In this document: positions 1 through 11,197 of the stretch, piece by piece
How positions within the stretch are numbered: the first letter of the stretch is position 1
Layout: every line of letters begins with the position of its first letter
Origin: Leptobrachium leishanense
Taxonomy: Eukaryota > Chordata > Amphibia > Anura > Megophryidae
Assembly: GCA_009667805.1 (NCBI GenBank)
Contig: CM019065.1
Coordinates: 20,859,822 to 20,923,821 of the forward strand
Length of the DNA: 64,000 bases
Direction: 5' to 3'
Made by a program: the position numbers and the translations under genes
Notes under the pieces: generated by a model
Seen by the model: only the letters and a program-made list of their open reading frames with translations
Told to the model about the DNA's origin: nothing
Database searches by the model: none

Positions 1-767
1 ATGTACACTAAATTCCCTAAAACCCTTTACAGCATTGGGGGTTGAATAATTTTGAACACAACTGTATATTCTTCTATAACATAATGGGGATTCCACTTGT
101 TTGCTATGGATCTATGTTACTGATTCTTCTCTCAATCTGCTGAATGGTCGGATATCATTCAGTCTCTATTACACAGTTTAAAATCCACTTTCACATGGAA
201 TAAAAGGGTGAATTAAAAATTGAACATCTCTCATAATATAGAAAAGTACAGCGGAACCCCCAAATCTGATGATGTTCAAACACCAATCAGCACTCAGATA
301 TTTCTCAATATGAAGAAACCTCTTCAACATCGTGACCCAAGTCATTTTAAACCTTTGCAAAAAGTTCATGCACATCTTGTCCTGCAGGTCGGTCATTCTA
401 AACCTTGAGTAAGACCTGTCTGTGGGTTGAAATCTCACATTTTTGTGCAGCTAAAAAATGGCATGTTGCGTTTCAGAAATTCTAGAGCAGTGTTTGTTTG
501 CTTTGATACGTTTGGAATGTGGCAGATCCTGAGGTTAGTTGTATCATCGCTATAGCAGGAGCTCCCTCACAACATTGTCGTTTTGTCTGCACAATGTGTG
601 TAACACATAATTAAAGAGCAGGACCAACACAATGCCTCTTAGATCAGTAAGAGATGAAGCTGATGGACAGATATGCCGTGGGACTTGTTGTGGGATCATA
701 CAGGTGCAGGGAAGATCCAGATTACAATTGTAAGAAAATGCATGAAATCTTAAATGAGAAATACTTA

Positions 768-1651
768 CAGGGTTATTCAAAGAGAATCGAGAAGTCACCA
801 TATGTTCGGTGACTTTTCGTTCGGTTCAATTCGGCGATTTCTTGTTCGGCGACCCTGCGGTGTATTCAGCAAGCACCACAGGGCCGTCGTAGGGCTGGGA
901 AAAGTCACCGCAAACTTGCCGAACACTCACCGCAAGACCCAGGCGAATGCACACTGAAACCTGTAAAAACATCTCGATTAACCCCGCCGAACATGCAGGA
1001 GAAACCCGAGCAGGAGCCGATCAGAGCACAGAGCAGCCGTCGGAAAAACCCGACACCGCAGACGAATGGAGTGAGAAAAAAAAAACAGTACGCTTGAATG
1101 TTGAAAAAGTGAAACGCTGTTTGCAAAGAAGCTACAGAACGAAAATGTCTGAAATTTACATATGATCCAATGAATGATAATAAAAAGGGCTGATACAGAA
1201 TTTTTTTTTTTTTTAAAGAAAGAACAGAAAAAAAGTTTGCAAAAAAATACCAAAAAATGCCTAAAACATCTTAAAAAATCTAAAAGTAAAAGAGACTCTT
1301 TACTGCAGGTTATAATAAATGCTTTATTAGATATTGAATTAAAACGGGAATATTTTTAACATTAAAGCGTATGGGATTCGCCTGAATAAACCTGTCGTAT
1401 GAAACCACCGAATGGCAGGGCAATTCGGCAACTTTTCACTGCTGGGTTTTGTTCTCTGAATAGACGAAGCATTGCTTCTCTATGAGGATTTCACTGCCCT
1501 CGAACAGGCACCGTATGTGCAGGCAATTCGCCAGGATTTGGCGAACTGCCTGCTCTCTGGATAGCCAAATGGCCAGGAAAGGTAACCATAAGCTGAATTT
1601 CAGCGTTCGGTTACCTTTTGGCCCCAATTCGGAGCTCTTTGAATAACCCTG
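768..1651. mobile_element. Harbinger-like MITE, 884 bp, TSD TTA
   Basis: Terminal inverted repeats begin CAGGGTTATTCAAAGAG and end with the complement, flanked by TTA on both sides. Duplication copy B has a single TTA at 54620-54622 with nothing inserted, which proves the boundaries. A three-base TTA target duplication fits the PIF/Harbinger superfamily. There is no transposase frame, so it is non-autonomous. The interior contains an A-rich stretch and a GAACA/TTCGG-rich section shared with the copy split around 50560-53443. Confidence 0.85.
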
Positions 1652-1838
1652 TTAGTTTTTACAATCAGAATCTTCCCCTCCTTTTATCCTATTATTTCAG
1701 TGCTGCCACCTCTTGAGTTTGTGCTTGTTCATTGTAATTCGGCAGAAACAAAGGACTCACAGAAGCAGCTTTGGGAATATAATGGCGCTACCGCTGGACC
1801 TTTTTATCACAGTATTTTTCGTTGGTATCTGCCTGAAG

Positions 1839-1964
1839 ACCCTGTGGTGCTTGCTGAATACACCGCAGGGTCACCGAGATGGGATCGGCAAAACAAACCG
1901 AATTGAAGAGAACGAAAAGTCACTGAACGTGCTGTGACTTTTCGAATCTCTTTGAATAACCCTG
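1839..1964. mobile_element. Half of a Harbinger-like MITE replacing host sequence
   Basis: Only one terminus remains (ending GAATAACCCTG at 1964). The interior matches the 768-1651 element in inverted orientation (the CACCGCAGGGTC section). In duplication copy B, about 270 bases of ordinary sequence (54806-55075) occupy this position, so copy A lost host DNA together with half the element. This suggests a deletion involving two inverted MITE copies. Confidence 0.6.
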
Positions 1965-2170
1965 ATTATAACTGTATCACTCAGTGATAAAACGCTGAGA
2001 AAAAATAATTATCCACAGAATGTTTAGAATTAATAGAATAGACAGTGAGAGATATATGATCAGTAATGGAACGTCAGGTGACAGTTAAATAATATGGAAT
2101 AAACGAACGAATATGATCAGTAACAGAATGATAAATAATATAATGAAATAACCTGGAATAATAAGACATA

Positions 2171-2352
2171 CAGGGTTATTTAGAGAGAGGTGAAAACCAG
2201 GAGAATGACTGGAGAACTGAAAATTCTAGGTCAAAATAGCCGATTTGGAAAGTGAGATAAATGGGAGAATGTTTCTGGTTTGGCTATTTTGACCTAGAAT
2301 TTTCACTTCTCCAGTTATTCTCTGGGTTTTCACCACTCTCTGAATAACCTTG
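2171..2352. mobile_element. Palindromic MITE, 182 bp, TSD ATA
   Basis: Starts CAGGGTTATTTAGAGAG and ends CTCTGAATAACCTTG, with ATA on both sides. Copy B retains one ATA with no insert near 56046. The two halves are nearly complementary along their length, so the transcript would fold into a single long hairpin. Same family as 60959-61149 and the half copies at 6673 and 62449. Confidence 0.85.
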
Positions 2353-3742
2353 ATAGTATGATCATTAATAGACTGAACAAGCATAGAAAGATCATTAACT
2401 GAATGTTCAGAAAGAACGAGCAATAATATAATGAATTAACAGAAAATGATCAAAAAGAAAATGATAAGTAATATAATAAATTAAACTAGAATGATCGTGC
2501 AGGTCATGTGACCCAGCAGTCAGAGCCTCAAATCGAGTCCTATGGACACCATGGAGGGGATTCTTGGGGTGGTCTTAACGCTGCCTCTAGCATCCTGCGG
2601 CTTAGCACTGCATTGCGGGGCAGGCTGCTTTATCAGCGACTGCCCTTTAACATGGAGCTAAAACGGGGAAGCTAAGGAGAAACTTGCAAACAAAGCTTTT
2701 CTTCCTTTGTGTCCCTGTTTTAGCAGGCAGTATGTAATACTATCCAGACAGATCAGTAACAGAATGTGCTGCAAACATCAAGTTGACATAAAATGATCAA
2801 TAATAGAATGTTCAGCAATTAGCAAGTTGACATAAAATGACGGGTTAAAGAAGTTTCAGTAAAGTAATGGTCGGTGACAGAATGAATAGACATGTAACCA
2901 AAATAAAAATAATCAATAGACAAGGAAAGATCAGACAGAGAATTATCAGACAGACGTTTGAGTATTATCAGGTGGTGACAGGATCGTGCACCTCTCAGAT
3001 ATTGTATCTTACTCGCTCTCTCCTCATTCACTGAGTGTAACCAAGCAGCAGTATTTCCCAAAGAAGCTGTTTATAAAGCGAGGAACATGTTCAGCATTAA
3101 CCCCCATAGAGAAAAAGAAGTGACAGGTTTTCCAGTGGGATATTCATGTGAGTGGTCTGTGGAGAGACAGCATGTTATATCAATGGTTCCACAGGGGGTT
3201 CCAGGCTGTACCCTAAGGCTTGGGCATCCTGCGCTGTGATAGCTGTAACATGGGGAATTTAACATCTCACTCCTGAGACTAAAAGACTTATCAGTGAATA
3301 ATATGCAGATCAATGTCATCCCTGAATATAGCAACTAGAGTTTTGAAGTAAACCAATATAAAACGTTATGTATTGTTTAATAAAGATTAAGTTTTATATT
3401 GGTTTACTTCAAAACTCTTGTTTCTATTACCATCAAGGGTTACCCCTACGAGGGTCTTCAATGTTACAGTATTGAATTGCTAAAAATACACCAGGATCTA
3501 CTGTGTTGTACATCCCTGATAACACAATCACTGCTTTATGTCATTGTGTGGATTATATGAGCGTGATTGAAATTTCAATAATTTACAGTATGTAAATACG
3601 TTTTTCCCCATTTTATCATCCAATCCTTTGCGTTTATATATGGTTATATATTCTATAAAACAGAAATGGAGAATCTGTTACTTCATTTTATTGTGGAAAT
3701 ATGTAATTTTAAACAGAACTGAAAAAAAAAACAAATGCTTTT

Positions 3743-4064
3743 TCACTTGTATTTGTTATGTTTAGCTTCATGAATAATATGACTCTGTAAAACACTGTCC
3801 ATGCTCCCAGCGTGGGAAATGAGAAGGTGAATAATGGCAGCAGCATTGTTCATTTTACTGTAAATGTGCAAAATGGACAATGCTGCTGTCTTGGAAAAAA
3901 ATGATATTTTTCACAATTTCCTTATTTTTTTTTACTTTTAAAAGGTCATGTTTGCAATCAATGGACAGACCACACTCTGGTCTTTCTGACGACACCTCAC
4001 ATTACCTTGTGTGGTGTTATTGGATAACTTAGTTTCAGGCTTTTCCAATGACACCTAATATGAC
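3743..4064. repeat. ~320 bp repeat unit, first copy
   Basis: Runs from the TCACTTGTATTTG stretch to ATGAC. A second direct copy lies at 5432-5759. It corresponds to 57479-57674 plus 59659-59784 in duplication copy B. It contains a short inverted repeat (AATGGCAGCAGCATTGTTC versus GACAATGCTGCTG) and the uninterrupted TTTTAAAA (TTAA at 3938-3941), which is the empty site of the TTAA element found in copy B. Confidence 0.7.
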
Positions 4065-5431
4065 TGTCAGGCGAACTATGCATAATGTGCGGGTGTGAGC
4101 CCAATATGCAGTGAGGCATATGAAAGAGGCAGGTTGCAGGGCTAAAACAAGATATTTATTTAAATAACACAAACAGAGCAGAAGCAAATAAACAAGAGAA
4201 CTGAATCAAGCGGTATAGAGGATAAGAGGGCGAGGTAGGTAATAAACTGAAGCCGAGAGAAGACACAGGAAAAGGGGCTGAAGCAATAAAGGGATGACTG
4301 AGAGTAATGAGAGTGGGGGTAGAGGTGAGAAACTGGATGCTATAGGGAGGCAAAAGAGCAGAAGAAACGGATGAAAGGATTAAACACAGGATGAAAATAG
4401 GAAACACAAGAGGGAACTGAATATACACAGAACTAATAAGGCAGACACTGTGTAGACACTAATTACAGATAATATTAAACAGAGGAATAAAACAGACTAG
4501 CTAAGGAAACTAAACTAGAGTCTGTGGCAAAGGTATCCAGATAAGGGGTAGGCAATCTCGTAGTCAGGTATCAGGCAGAGGTCGTGGTAAACAGATAGGA
4601 GAATACTCAAAAGTCCATAGCCAGGGGTCATACACATATAATCCAAATGGAAGGAGGAACAGGAAACAATGGATGGAGGTTACCGGTAGATAAGGAGTCC
4701 AGTTATATGGATCACACAAGGGTAGACACTAAGGCCCCAATTACACGCTTCATGCAAATGCGCTCGCGCAGTGCAATTTTTTTGGCGCACGCAAAAAAAC
4801 ATTAGCGCGCGCAAATTAACGCAGTAGTACGCTCCGAGCGCAGTTTTTCAGCCTTCAACTTGAACGTTGCATGCAGGAATCGATGGGCAGAATATTTTTT
4901 CACGGGATTCAGCCAATCAGAATTAAGAACCACAATTTTCTAAAGTTAGGTTGTTGCGGCTGTTAAAGTCAATCTGCGTATATGTGCTGCAGCAAAATAA
5001 TTTTTTGACAAATTATAAATTTTTGATGTCTGGGTATGTGTAGAATGTGTAACTGTACTGTGCTGTATTTTTTTTTATTGCTGAGTTATTTAGTTTCAGC
5101 CACAACGATCATCTTTGCAGTTAACACCAAGTTTTCAAAGACATTACGAAAATTCGCACAAACGTCGCTCATACGACTTTGCGCAAAGATTGTAATACCA
5201 TCCACACTAACGCATTTGCGCTCACAATGTTAAGTATAGGATGCGCGCAGGAACTTGCGCTCGTGCTGGGTTTGCGCAGGGTCACTCGCTTTGGACGTTA
5301 ATGCGCATCGTTTGCGCGAATGTCTTACTACGACAGGTTACAGGTTACAGGCAAGTCCACAGGAACCTGTATTAAACAAGTATACAGGGCTTAAAGGGGC
5401 TTCCAAGATTTAGAATATGTGGTTCCTGACA
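4065..5431 (-). mobile_element. Solo LTR with a nested MITE (copy A)
   Basis: Begins TGTCAGGCG and ends TTCCTGACA, the TG...CA borders of an LTR, preceded by ATGAC. The orthologous element in copy B (59785-61522) has ATGAC on both sides, a five-base duplication typical of ERV/Gypsy integration. On the minus strand an AATAAA lies about 90 bases before the end, as expected of the R region. No gag or pol reading frame is present. Here 4735-5337 is occupied by a GCGCAA-rich MITE and about 240 bases of LTR have been lost. Confidence 0.8.
4735..5337. mobile_element. GCGCAA-rich inverted-repeat MITE (copy 1 of 4)
   Basis: Starts GGCCCCAATTACACGC and is full of GCGCAAA/TTTGCGC words facing each other, ending with TGCGCGAATGTCTTAC. 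The same layout recurs at 29205-30358, 48408-49145 and 55152-55903. No coding frame is convincing. The target duplication could not be read because surrounding LTR sequence is deleted relative to copy B. Confidence 0.65.
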
Positions 5432-5759
5432 ATCACTTGTATTTTGTTGTGTTTTGCTTCATGAATAATATGACTCTGTAAAACACTGTCCTTGCTCCCA
5501 GCGAGGGAAATGAGAAGGTGAATAATGGCAGCAGCATTGTTCATTTTATATGTGCAAAGTGGACAATGCTGCTGTCTTATAAAAAATCTGCATTTTTGAA
5601 ATTTTTCTCTATTTCCTTATTTATTTTTACTTTTAAAAGGTCAAGTTTCCAATCAATGGACAGGCCAGACTTTGGTCTTTCTAACAACACCTCACATTAC
5701 CTTGTATGGTGTTATTGGATAACCTAGTTTCAGGCTTTTCCATTGACACCTAATATGAC
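5432..5759. repeat. ~320 bp repeat unit, second copy
   Basis: Near-copy of 3743-4064 including the closing ATGAC, placed directly after the LTR. Duplication copy B lacks it: there the LTR is followed at once by ATGACCTTGTGGG. Its TTAA (5633-5636) is a second uninterrupted version of the target used by the TTAA element at 57675. Confidence 0.7.
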
Positions 5760-6672
5760 CTTGTGGGTCATACAGGGGTCCAAATAAACCCTGTATCTCC
5801 TGTAATGGGATTTCCCTGTTGGCCAGGCAGAAGAAAATCACATGCGCGATGACTTCCGAAGCCAGGAGGGGGGGGCAGTCCTACAATGAGGGCTAACTTC
5901 CAGAATGTCTACACGTATGGATTAATTTCCAGATCAGCGCCACGCTGAGAGATAGAGATGAGTGTGCACCCTTGATCAGTGCAAACACGCAGGCACTTGG
6001 TCTGACAATCTTGTTCTTTTCAGGGTGAACTGGGCCTTGGATTTGTTGGAAGCATTAGCTGATAAAACCTTAATATCTTATCCTATAGTAGAATAAAAAA
6101 TGTGTCACCGACCTCCATACCAAACCGGGTCACATTTTTTAATGTTGCTTCCTTTCCAGACCCCCGTTCTCTCACCAGCAGTCTATTGTGCCTCTCTTCA
6201 GCCCTTAGCCGAAACTTAAAGATGGGTACATGCAAAGAGCTCTGATAGCATCCCCCAGAAGTGAAGCAACATGCAAATCTGGAGGTTTTACAACAGGGAT
6301 TGAGCCATTAATGAAATACAATATACAATGCCAGGCAGAGGCTGGCAGCCAATGAGAAATGACACTCTGGCTTCTACTGCGCTTCATCATAATCCCTCCC
6401 CTAGAATTCTACTCTTAGTGCTCTGAAGTTTCTGCTCTGCATCTCAGCGTCTGGAACATAATTAGACCAGGGACAGATAATAGGATTAGTTTTGCTCAAC
6501 ATTTGGCAAACAAGATAGAACAATATTCATTCAAACCTATAACAGATACAGACACATTCAAGATAGGGGGAGTTGGAAAAGACTAAGGTGCTGCACAGAG
6601 TAATGCTATCAGCAGATAGACAATAATGATATCAACAATAACAGTATTCATACATAATAGAGATTAAACAAA

Positions 6673-6783
6673 CAGGGTTATTCAGAGAGAGGTGAAAACC
6701 AGGAGAATGACTGGAGAAGTGAAAGTTCAAAATAGCCAAACCAGAAAAATTCTCAATTTATATCTCTTTCATTTATTTTTTCT
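6673..6783. mobile_element. Half copy of the CAGGGTTATTCAGAGAG MITE
   Basis: Left terminus and about 110 bases match the 60959-61149 element; the right half is missing. Homology with duplication copy B (62449-62527) ends inside this element, so it coincides with the right edge of the segmental duplication. Confidence 0.6.
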
Positions 6784-7123
6784 AGATTGTTCTCTTCTCC
6801 TGCCAGTTGTATCGGCCACTAGGGAGAAGTGCCAACTGCACCATCTCCCGGTACTCCCGTCAATCACTGGGGAGAATATGATTTGGCTGGCAACTCCTCG
6901 GAAAAGGGTTGGGTATCTTGGCCGACTGCACAGCATCCCGTGAGCGCACAGGTTGAACCCACCATGCCATTCACGGCTGCAGTGTAAATATCCTTCTGTG
7001 GTTGGATCCAGAGAACATTGCTCTCTGCTCCGCTGCTCACTCCTTACCTCGGGGTGCAGTGTTCTTTTCTGGCGATGTGAGGCTGTTCCTCTCTCCCAAG
7101 ATCTGGCACTTGAGAATGAGGAC

Positions 7124-7370
7124 AGAGACCAGCTACACCATGCCCCAACACCAGCACTTCTCCCAAATCCACTAGGAGCTCCTCAGGCTTCTCACCAAAC
7201 AAAATGTGGCCCATGTTCTCCATGACCGCCGTCCCCTCAAAATAGGGATCCGGGCCAGCTGCCCCACACCTCACATGCACAGGGTGGAGGAACGCAGCAT
7301 ATTAACAGATAACAGATATGCACCTATGTATTTCAGATATGATCTACTATGACACATTGGGAGTCATCTG
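7124..7370. repeat. Duplicated ~245 bp segment, exon-like, copy 1
   Basis: Matches 8273-8520 in the same orientation. Both copies are open on the minus strand and would encode a similar peptide containing FEGTAVMEN and LVLGHGVAGL. In this copy the minus-strand frame continues down to about 7050 and reaches a donor-like GAG/GTAAGG. I do not recognise the protein. It may be an exon of an unannotated gene or part of an unknown repeat. Confidence 0.5.
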
Positions 7371-7965
7371 ATTGGGGGATCATTGGTCACATGGGTGTTC
7401 ATTTATACGATTCGCCCCTCTCTCTTCCGGATTGCTGGAGGATGATTGGAGAATTAATCTATCAAATAAAGGTAATTACGAAATGAATAGCTGCTGGGTA
7501 TCTCTAAGCTCATTGGTGGTCAGACTATCTGTATCCCTATATATTGGGCACAATAAGATTATATCCTTTAGACACCATTTTGCTCCTGTTGAAGTCGGGT
7601 GTTTACCGACGAAACACATGTTGAGCGTGTGCATGCATTGATTTTAGTATGTGTTTTTCTGGCGTTTCCATGTGAGGGAAAGTATAGAAATCTGGAGATG
7701 GATAGGGTCAGTGTTTTGTCTGTAGACTACACCTTTTGTTCACATGGATATATTTGTGGTTATATTGCAGCTACCAGGTAGAGTGATTTGAACCCCTGAT
7801 ATCTTATTCATAGTATGCTTTTAATCTATAGTCTAGTCCAATGGTGACTACATTTTGACCCTTGTCTCATGACAATGACGACAATTTTTCTTATCCTATA
7901 TTGTGTAATGATGTTTTTATCCTTATTTTTTTTTAGCTTTTGCCCATGAATGTCTTTTATCTAGT
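7371..7965. other. Unclassified sequence without a gene
   Basis: No coding region is supported. A stretch around 7580-7640 (GACGAAACACATG followed by GAGCGTGTGCATG) and the GTTTTTCTGGCGTT word resemble parts of 60480-60560, suggesting shared repeat ancestry. Confidence 0.3.
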
Positions 7966-8100
7966 AAGTGTCCTTGGGCAAGACACCTAACAGTACATAC
8001 TCGCCACCCAGGACATACTTGAAAACGAGAGAAATCTCAATGTATCCTTCCTGGAAAATCCTTTCTCAAAACAAATAATAAAAAAAAGCAATATTCTTTT
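7966..8100 (+). mobile_element. LINE 3'-end fragment
   Basis: The sequence from CCCAGGACATACTTGAAAAC through TCAATGTATCCTTCCTGG matches the 3' end of the LINE that terminates at about 11760, followed by an A-rich tail. It is either a 5'-truncated insertion or a SINE using that 3' tail. Confidence 0.6.
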
Positions 8101-8272
8101 TTTCCGACATTCCTGGTGAGTGGGGTGAATCCGTGGTTTTTGATTCACTTCATGGTGGTAATTTGTGTTTTGTTAAAAGTTTATAGGTTTAATCCTTTTG
8201 AATACCAAGGTGATCTCACTGACCTCCCCTTGAAGTAACAGGTGACTGCTAATCGCTTTGTCTTTTTTTATG

Positions 8273-8520
8273 TTCAGAGACCAGCTACACCATGCCCCAA
8301 CACCAGTAGTTTTCCCAAATCCACTGGGAGCTCATCAGGCTTCTCGCCATACAAAATGTGGTCTATGTTCTCCATGACCGCCGTCCCCTCAAAATCGGGA
8401 TCCGAGCCAGCTGTCCCGCATCTCACATGCACAGGGTGGAGGACTGCAGCATATTAACAGATAACAGATATGCACCTATGTATTTCAGATTGGATCTACT
8501 ATGACTCATTGGGAGTCATA
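8273..8520. repeat. Duplicated ~245 bp segment, exon-like, copy 2
   Basis: Second copy of 7124-7370. The minus-strand frame is open across the shared part and ends in TGA directly beyond the shared region. Most differences from copy 1 leave the frame open and several are conservative at the protein level. Function unknown. Confidence 0.5.
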
Positions 8521-9230
8521 GTTCAGTTCTAGCAGGGGGTGCAAAGACCTGAGAATTGTAAAACACAGAAAACCAAAGAGCTCATAACACCAGCTCCCAA
8601 TGTAGATGCTCTTCCCACCCAGGTGTCCGTGTTTTGGTGCTCTGTTGGGACCCTTGATGCAGGTAGCACTACCCAGGAAACAAAGATATGGATGTTGAAG
8701 TGAATATATTAGTAAAGTACCTCTCTTTCACGTGTTCATACAACTCTGGATTGCTGCCCCTTTAATCACCTGGCTGAGAGTGAGACTAGTTTCCCGCACA
8801 GAGCTCTGTCTTCAGCTCCCTTGTCACCTCTCTGGTACTGTGACAGCATGCTGTACTGGGACACTCTGGGTGCTTTTCGTCTCCTCTGCTCACTCAGAAT
8901 CCCTCAGCACCATACTGTATTCTCTGGGTCTGTCTGCAGCTCTGCTTCACCTCACTGGTAGTGTGACAGAATGCAAGACTGGAACACTCTGGACACGAGT
9001 GTTTGCTTCAAGCAAATCAGTCAGCTTCTTATGGGCTGTGCACAGGGAAAGAGTCCCAGCTTCTTTTCCTTTCTATTCCAGCGACGTCTAAAACATTCTC
9101 ACTTTGGACAGGCTGACAAGCAGCTCCACAGTGCAGGAAATCTGACATGTGTCCAAGAGAAAATATGATTGGCTCACAGGAGACAATTCACTGGTGCTGG
9201 GGGGAAAGGTCAGTATCCATCTGTAGTGGT
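8521..9230. other. Unclassified sequence with a degenerate internal duplication
   Basis: The stretch 8815-8995 contains two diverged copies of a roughly 125 bp unit (a CACCTC.CTGGTA.TGTGACAG block each time). One open frame of 119 codons crosses it on the plus strand but has no family resemblance, so I do not call a gene. Confidence 0.3.
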
Positions 9231-10364
9231 TTCAGACAGAACAATTGCACTGGGTTACACAAATTGCAAAACCTGTTGCAACCCTTATCAATGAATCACT
9301 GGCGACTGGATACATACCCAAACTCTGGAAGACTGCGAGGGTGGTACGATCCATAAAAGTGGAGACAATACTTTGGTATCCAACTACCGTCTCATATCAT
9401 TGCTCGCTATAATGTCAAATATTTTGAAAAAATGTGTCTACACGCAATTATGTGATTTTTTGTTATCAATATTCAAACTATTTAACCCCAGATCAATCTG
9501 GCTTTTGTCCAAATCATTCAACTACGACTGCCCTTTTAAAGGTTTACAATGATATTCAAGCTGGCTTGGAACAAGGAAACCTAACTGGAGCATCTTCCTT
9601 GATTTTGCCAAGGCCTTTGACACAGTAGACCATGGCATCCTATTACAAAAACTTAAAAACTTTGGTATTGGTGATCGCACGCTAACCTGGTTCCAATCAT
9701 ATGTATCCAACCGATCTCAATATGTGCCCATTTCTGACAGCGCGTCCCTCCCTCTCCCAGTCACGTGCAGGGTACCCCAAGGCTCGATACCCAGCCCCCT
9801 GCTATTCACGATATTCATAAATGATCTGCCCAAAGTCTGCAAAGCCTCAACTGTACATATGTACGCAGACGACACTGTAATCTATACCAGCAAACCAAAT
9901 CTCCGGCAGCTGGAAGCCGTGCTGCAAGAACAATTCACTGGGGTAGAAAAGTGGATCGCAGATAATAAACGTTTTCTAAATACTGACAAAATTGTTATGA
10001 TGCTCTTTGGAACAAAACCTAAACTACATAAATTGTGAAATCCCCATCTATGTGTCAGGACTAAAGCAAATGGCATGTTGACCACTGTCACTGCTCTCAC
10101 ATATCTAGGTATGTGGTTAGACCCAAATCTAACCTTTGGCCCCACATCGAAAAACTCTCATCTAAACTTTACCCCAAACTAGGTGCCCTGTACAGAAACA
10201 AATCCTGCCTGAGCCCCGCGGTAAGAAAGCAGATTGTACAACAAATGCTTATGCCGGCTATTGAATACGGAGATGTAGTGTATGCAGCTGCTCCGCAAAC
10301 GCACCTTCAGAAACTTACTACATTGTGTAACTCATTCTGCCGCTTTGTGCTACAATGTAACTAC

Positions 10365-11197
10365 TAGGGATGTGCGTTTCGGGTTTCGGAATTTTCACGA
10401 AATTTCCCGATTCGTGCATTCGGATTCAGCCGATTTTACGAAAAGTTTCAGATCCGAATTTTCCGAAAATGAAAATTTTACGAAACGAAACGAAAATTTG
10501 TTCGGAATTTTCGAATGGACTAGAAATGTGTAAAATCGAAAATCGTTTTCGTTCCATTCGTAATTTCGCCTCCATTCCTGATTTCGGTTCCATTTCAGTA
10601 ATTTCGGACAACATATTTTTGGGTTATATCGCTGATTCTGTAATTTTGTATCATTCCCATCTCAATGTATCCTTCTTGTAAAACATGAGAAATCTCAATG
10701 TATTCTTCCTGGAAAACCAGAGAAATCTCAATGTATCCTTCCTGGAAAACCAGAGAAATCTCAATGTATCCTTCTTGTAAAACATGAGAAATCTCAATGT
10801 ATCTTTCCTGGAAAACTAGAGAAATCTCAATGTATCCTTCCTGGAAAACCAGAGAAATCTCAATGTATCCTTCTTGTGAAACCAGAGAAATCTCAATGTA
10901 TCCTTCTTGTAAAACATGAGAAATCTCAATGGCAGAATTATCGTATCGACAGAATTATCGTATCGACAGAAATATCGGATACGAAAAACTATTAGTTTAC
11001 GTCAAAACGAATAGACACTTTGAAACGAGGAGAACAGAAGTTCCGAAAAAACACGAAAATTTCCGAAATTACGCAAAAAGAGTCGATACGAAAAACAAAC
11101 GAAAACGAGACGAACCGAAATGGGAATCTGCCAAAACGAAAATTTACAAATACGAACGAACCGAACCGAACCAAAAAAAAATCGGTGCACAAGTCTA
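10365..11197. mobile_element. Non-autonomous hAT element inside the LINE, 833 bp
   Basis: Begins TAGGGATGTGC and ends GCACAAGTCTA, flanked by a perfect eight-base duplication GTAACTAC (10357-10364 and 11198-11205); eight bases is the hAT signature. The LINE reading frame resumes on the other side. Both ends are rich in CGAAA/TTTCG words that pair with each other. The centre (about 10658-10930) is a tandem array derived from the LINE 3' tail. No transposase. Confidence 0.9.
10658..10930 (+). repeat. ~33 bp tandem array of a LINE 3'-tail motif
   Basis: About eight units of AAATCTCAATGTATCCTTC plus a short variable CTGGAAAACCAGAG or TTGTAAAACATGAG half. The unit equals the sequence near the LINE 3' end (11700-11735 and 8025-8065), here amplified within a hAT element. 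Confidence 0.85.

Larger units (their letters stand above)
66..6757. repeat. Direct segmental duplication, copy A
   Basis: This segment aligns collinearly, same strand, with 53920-62527. Long stretches differ only by scattered substitutions and short gaps: 70-765 with 53925-54620, 1655-1838 with 54623-54805, 2353-3940 with 56048-57673, and 4065-4730 with 59785-61170. Large differences between copies are discrete transposon insertions listed separately. Copy B begins about 190 bases upstream of the V2R start codon, so copy A may likewise sit near a neighbouring receptor gene to the left of the window; that part is inference. No host gene was recognised inside. Confidence 0.9.

Noticed and set aside
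178..438. Minus-strand frame containing a MTWVTML segment that recalls the V2R exon 3 HFxWTWVG motif
   Set aside because: Similarity is limited to a few residues, the flanking hallmarks are absent, and the paired copy in the duplication (about 54040-54290) has stop codons. Probably chance.
8732..9091. 119-codon plus-strand frame with a leucine-rich start
   Set aside because: Arises from a degenerate internal duplication; no domain, no related frame elsewhere, no splice evidence.
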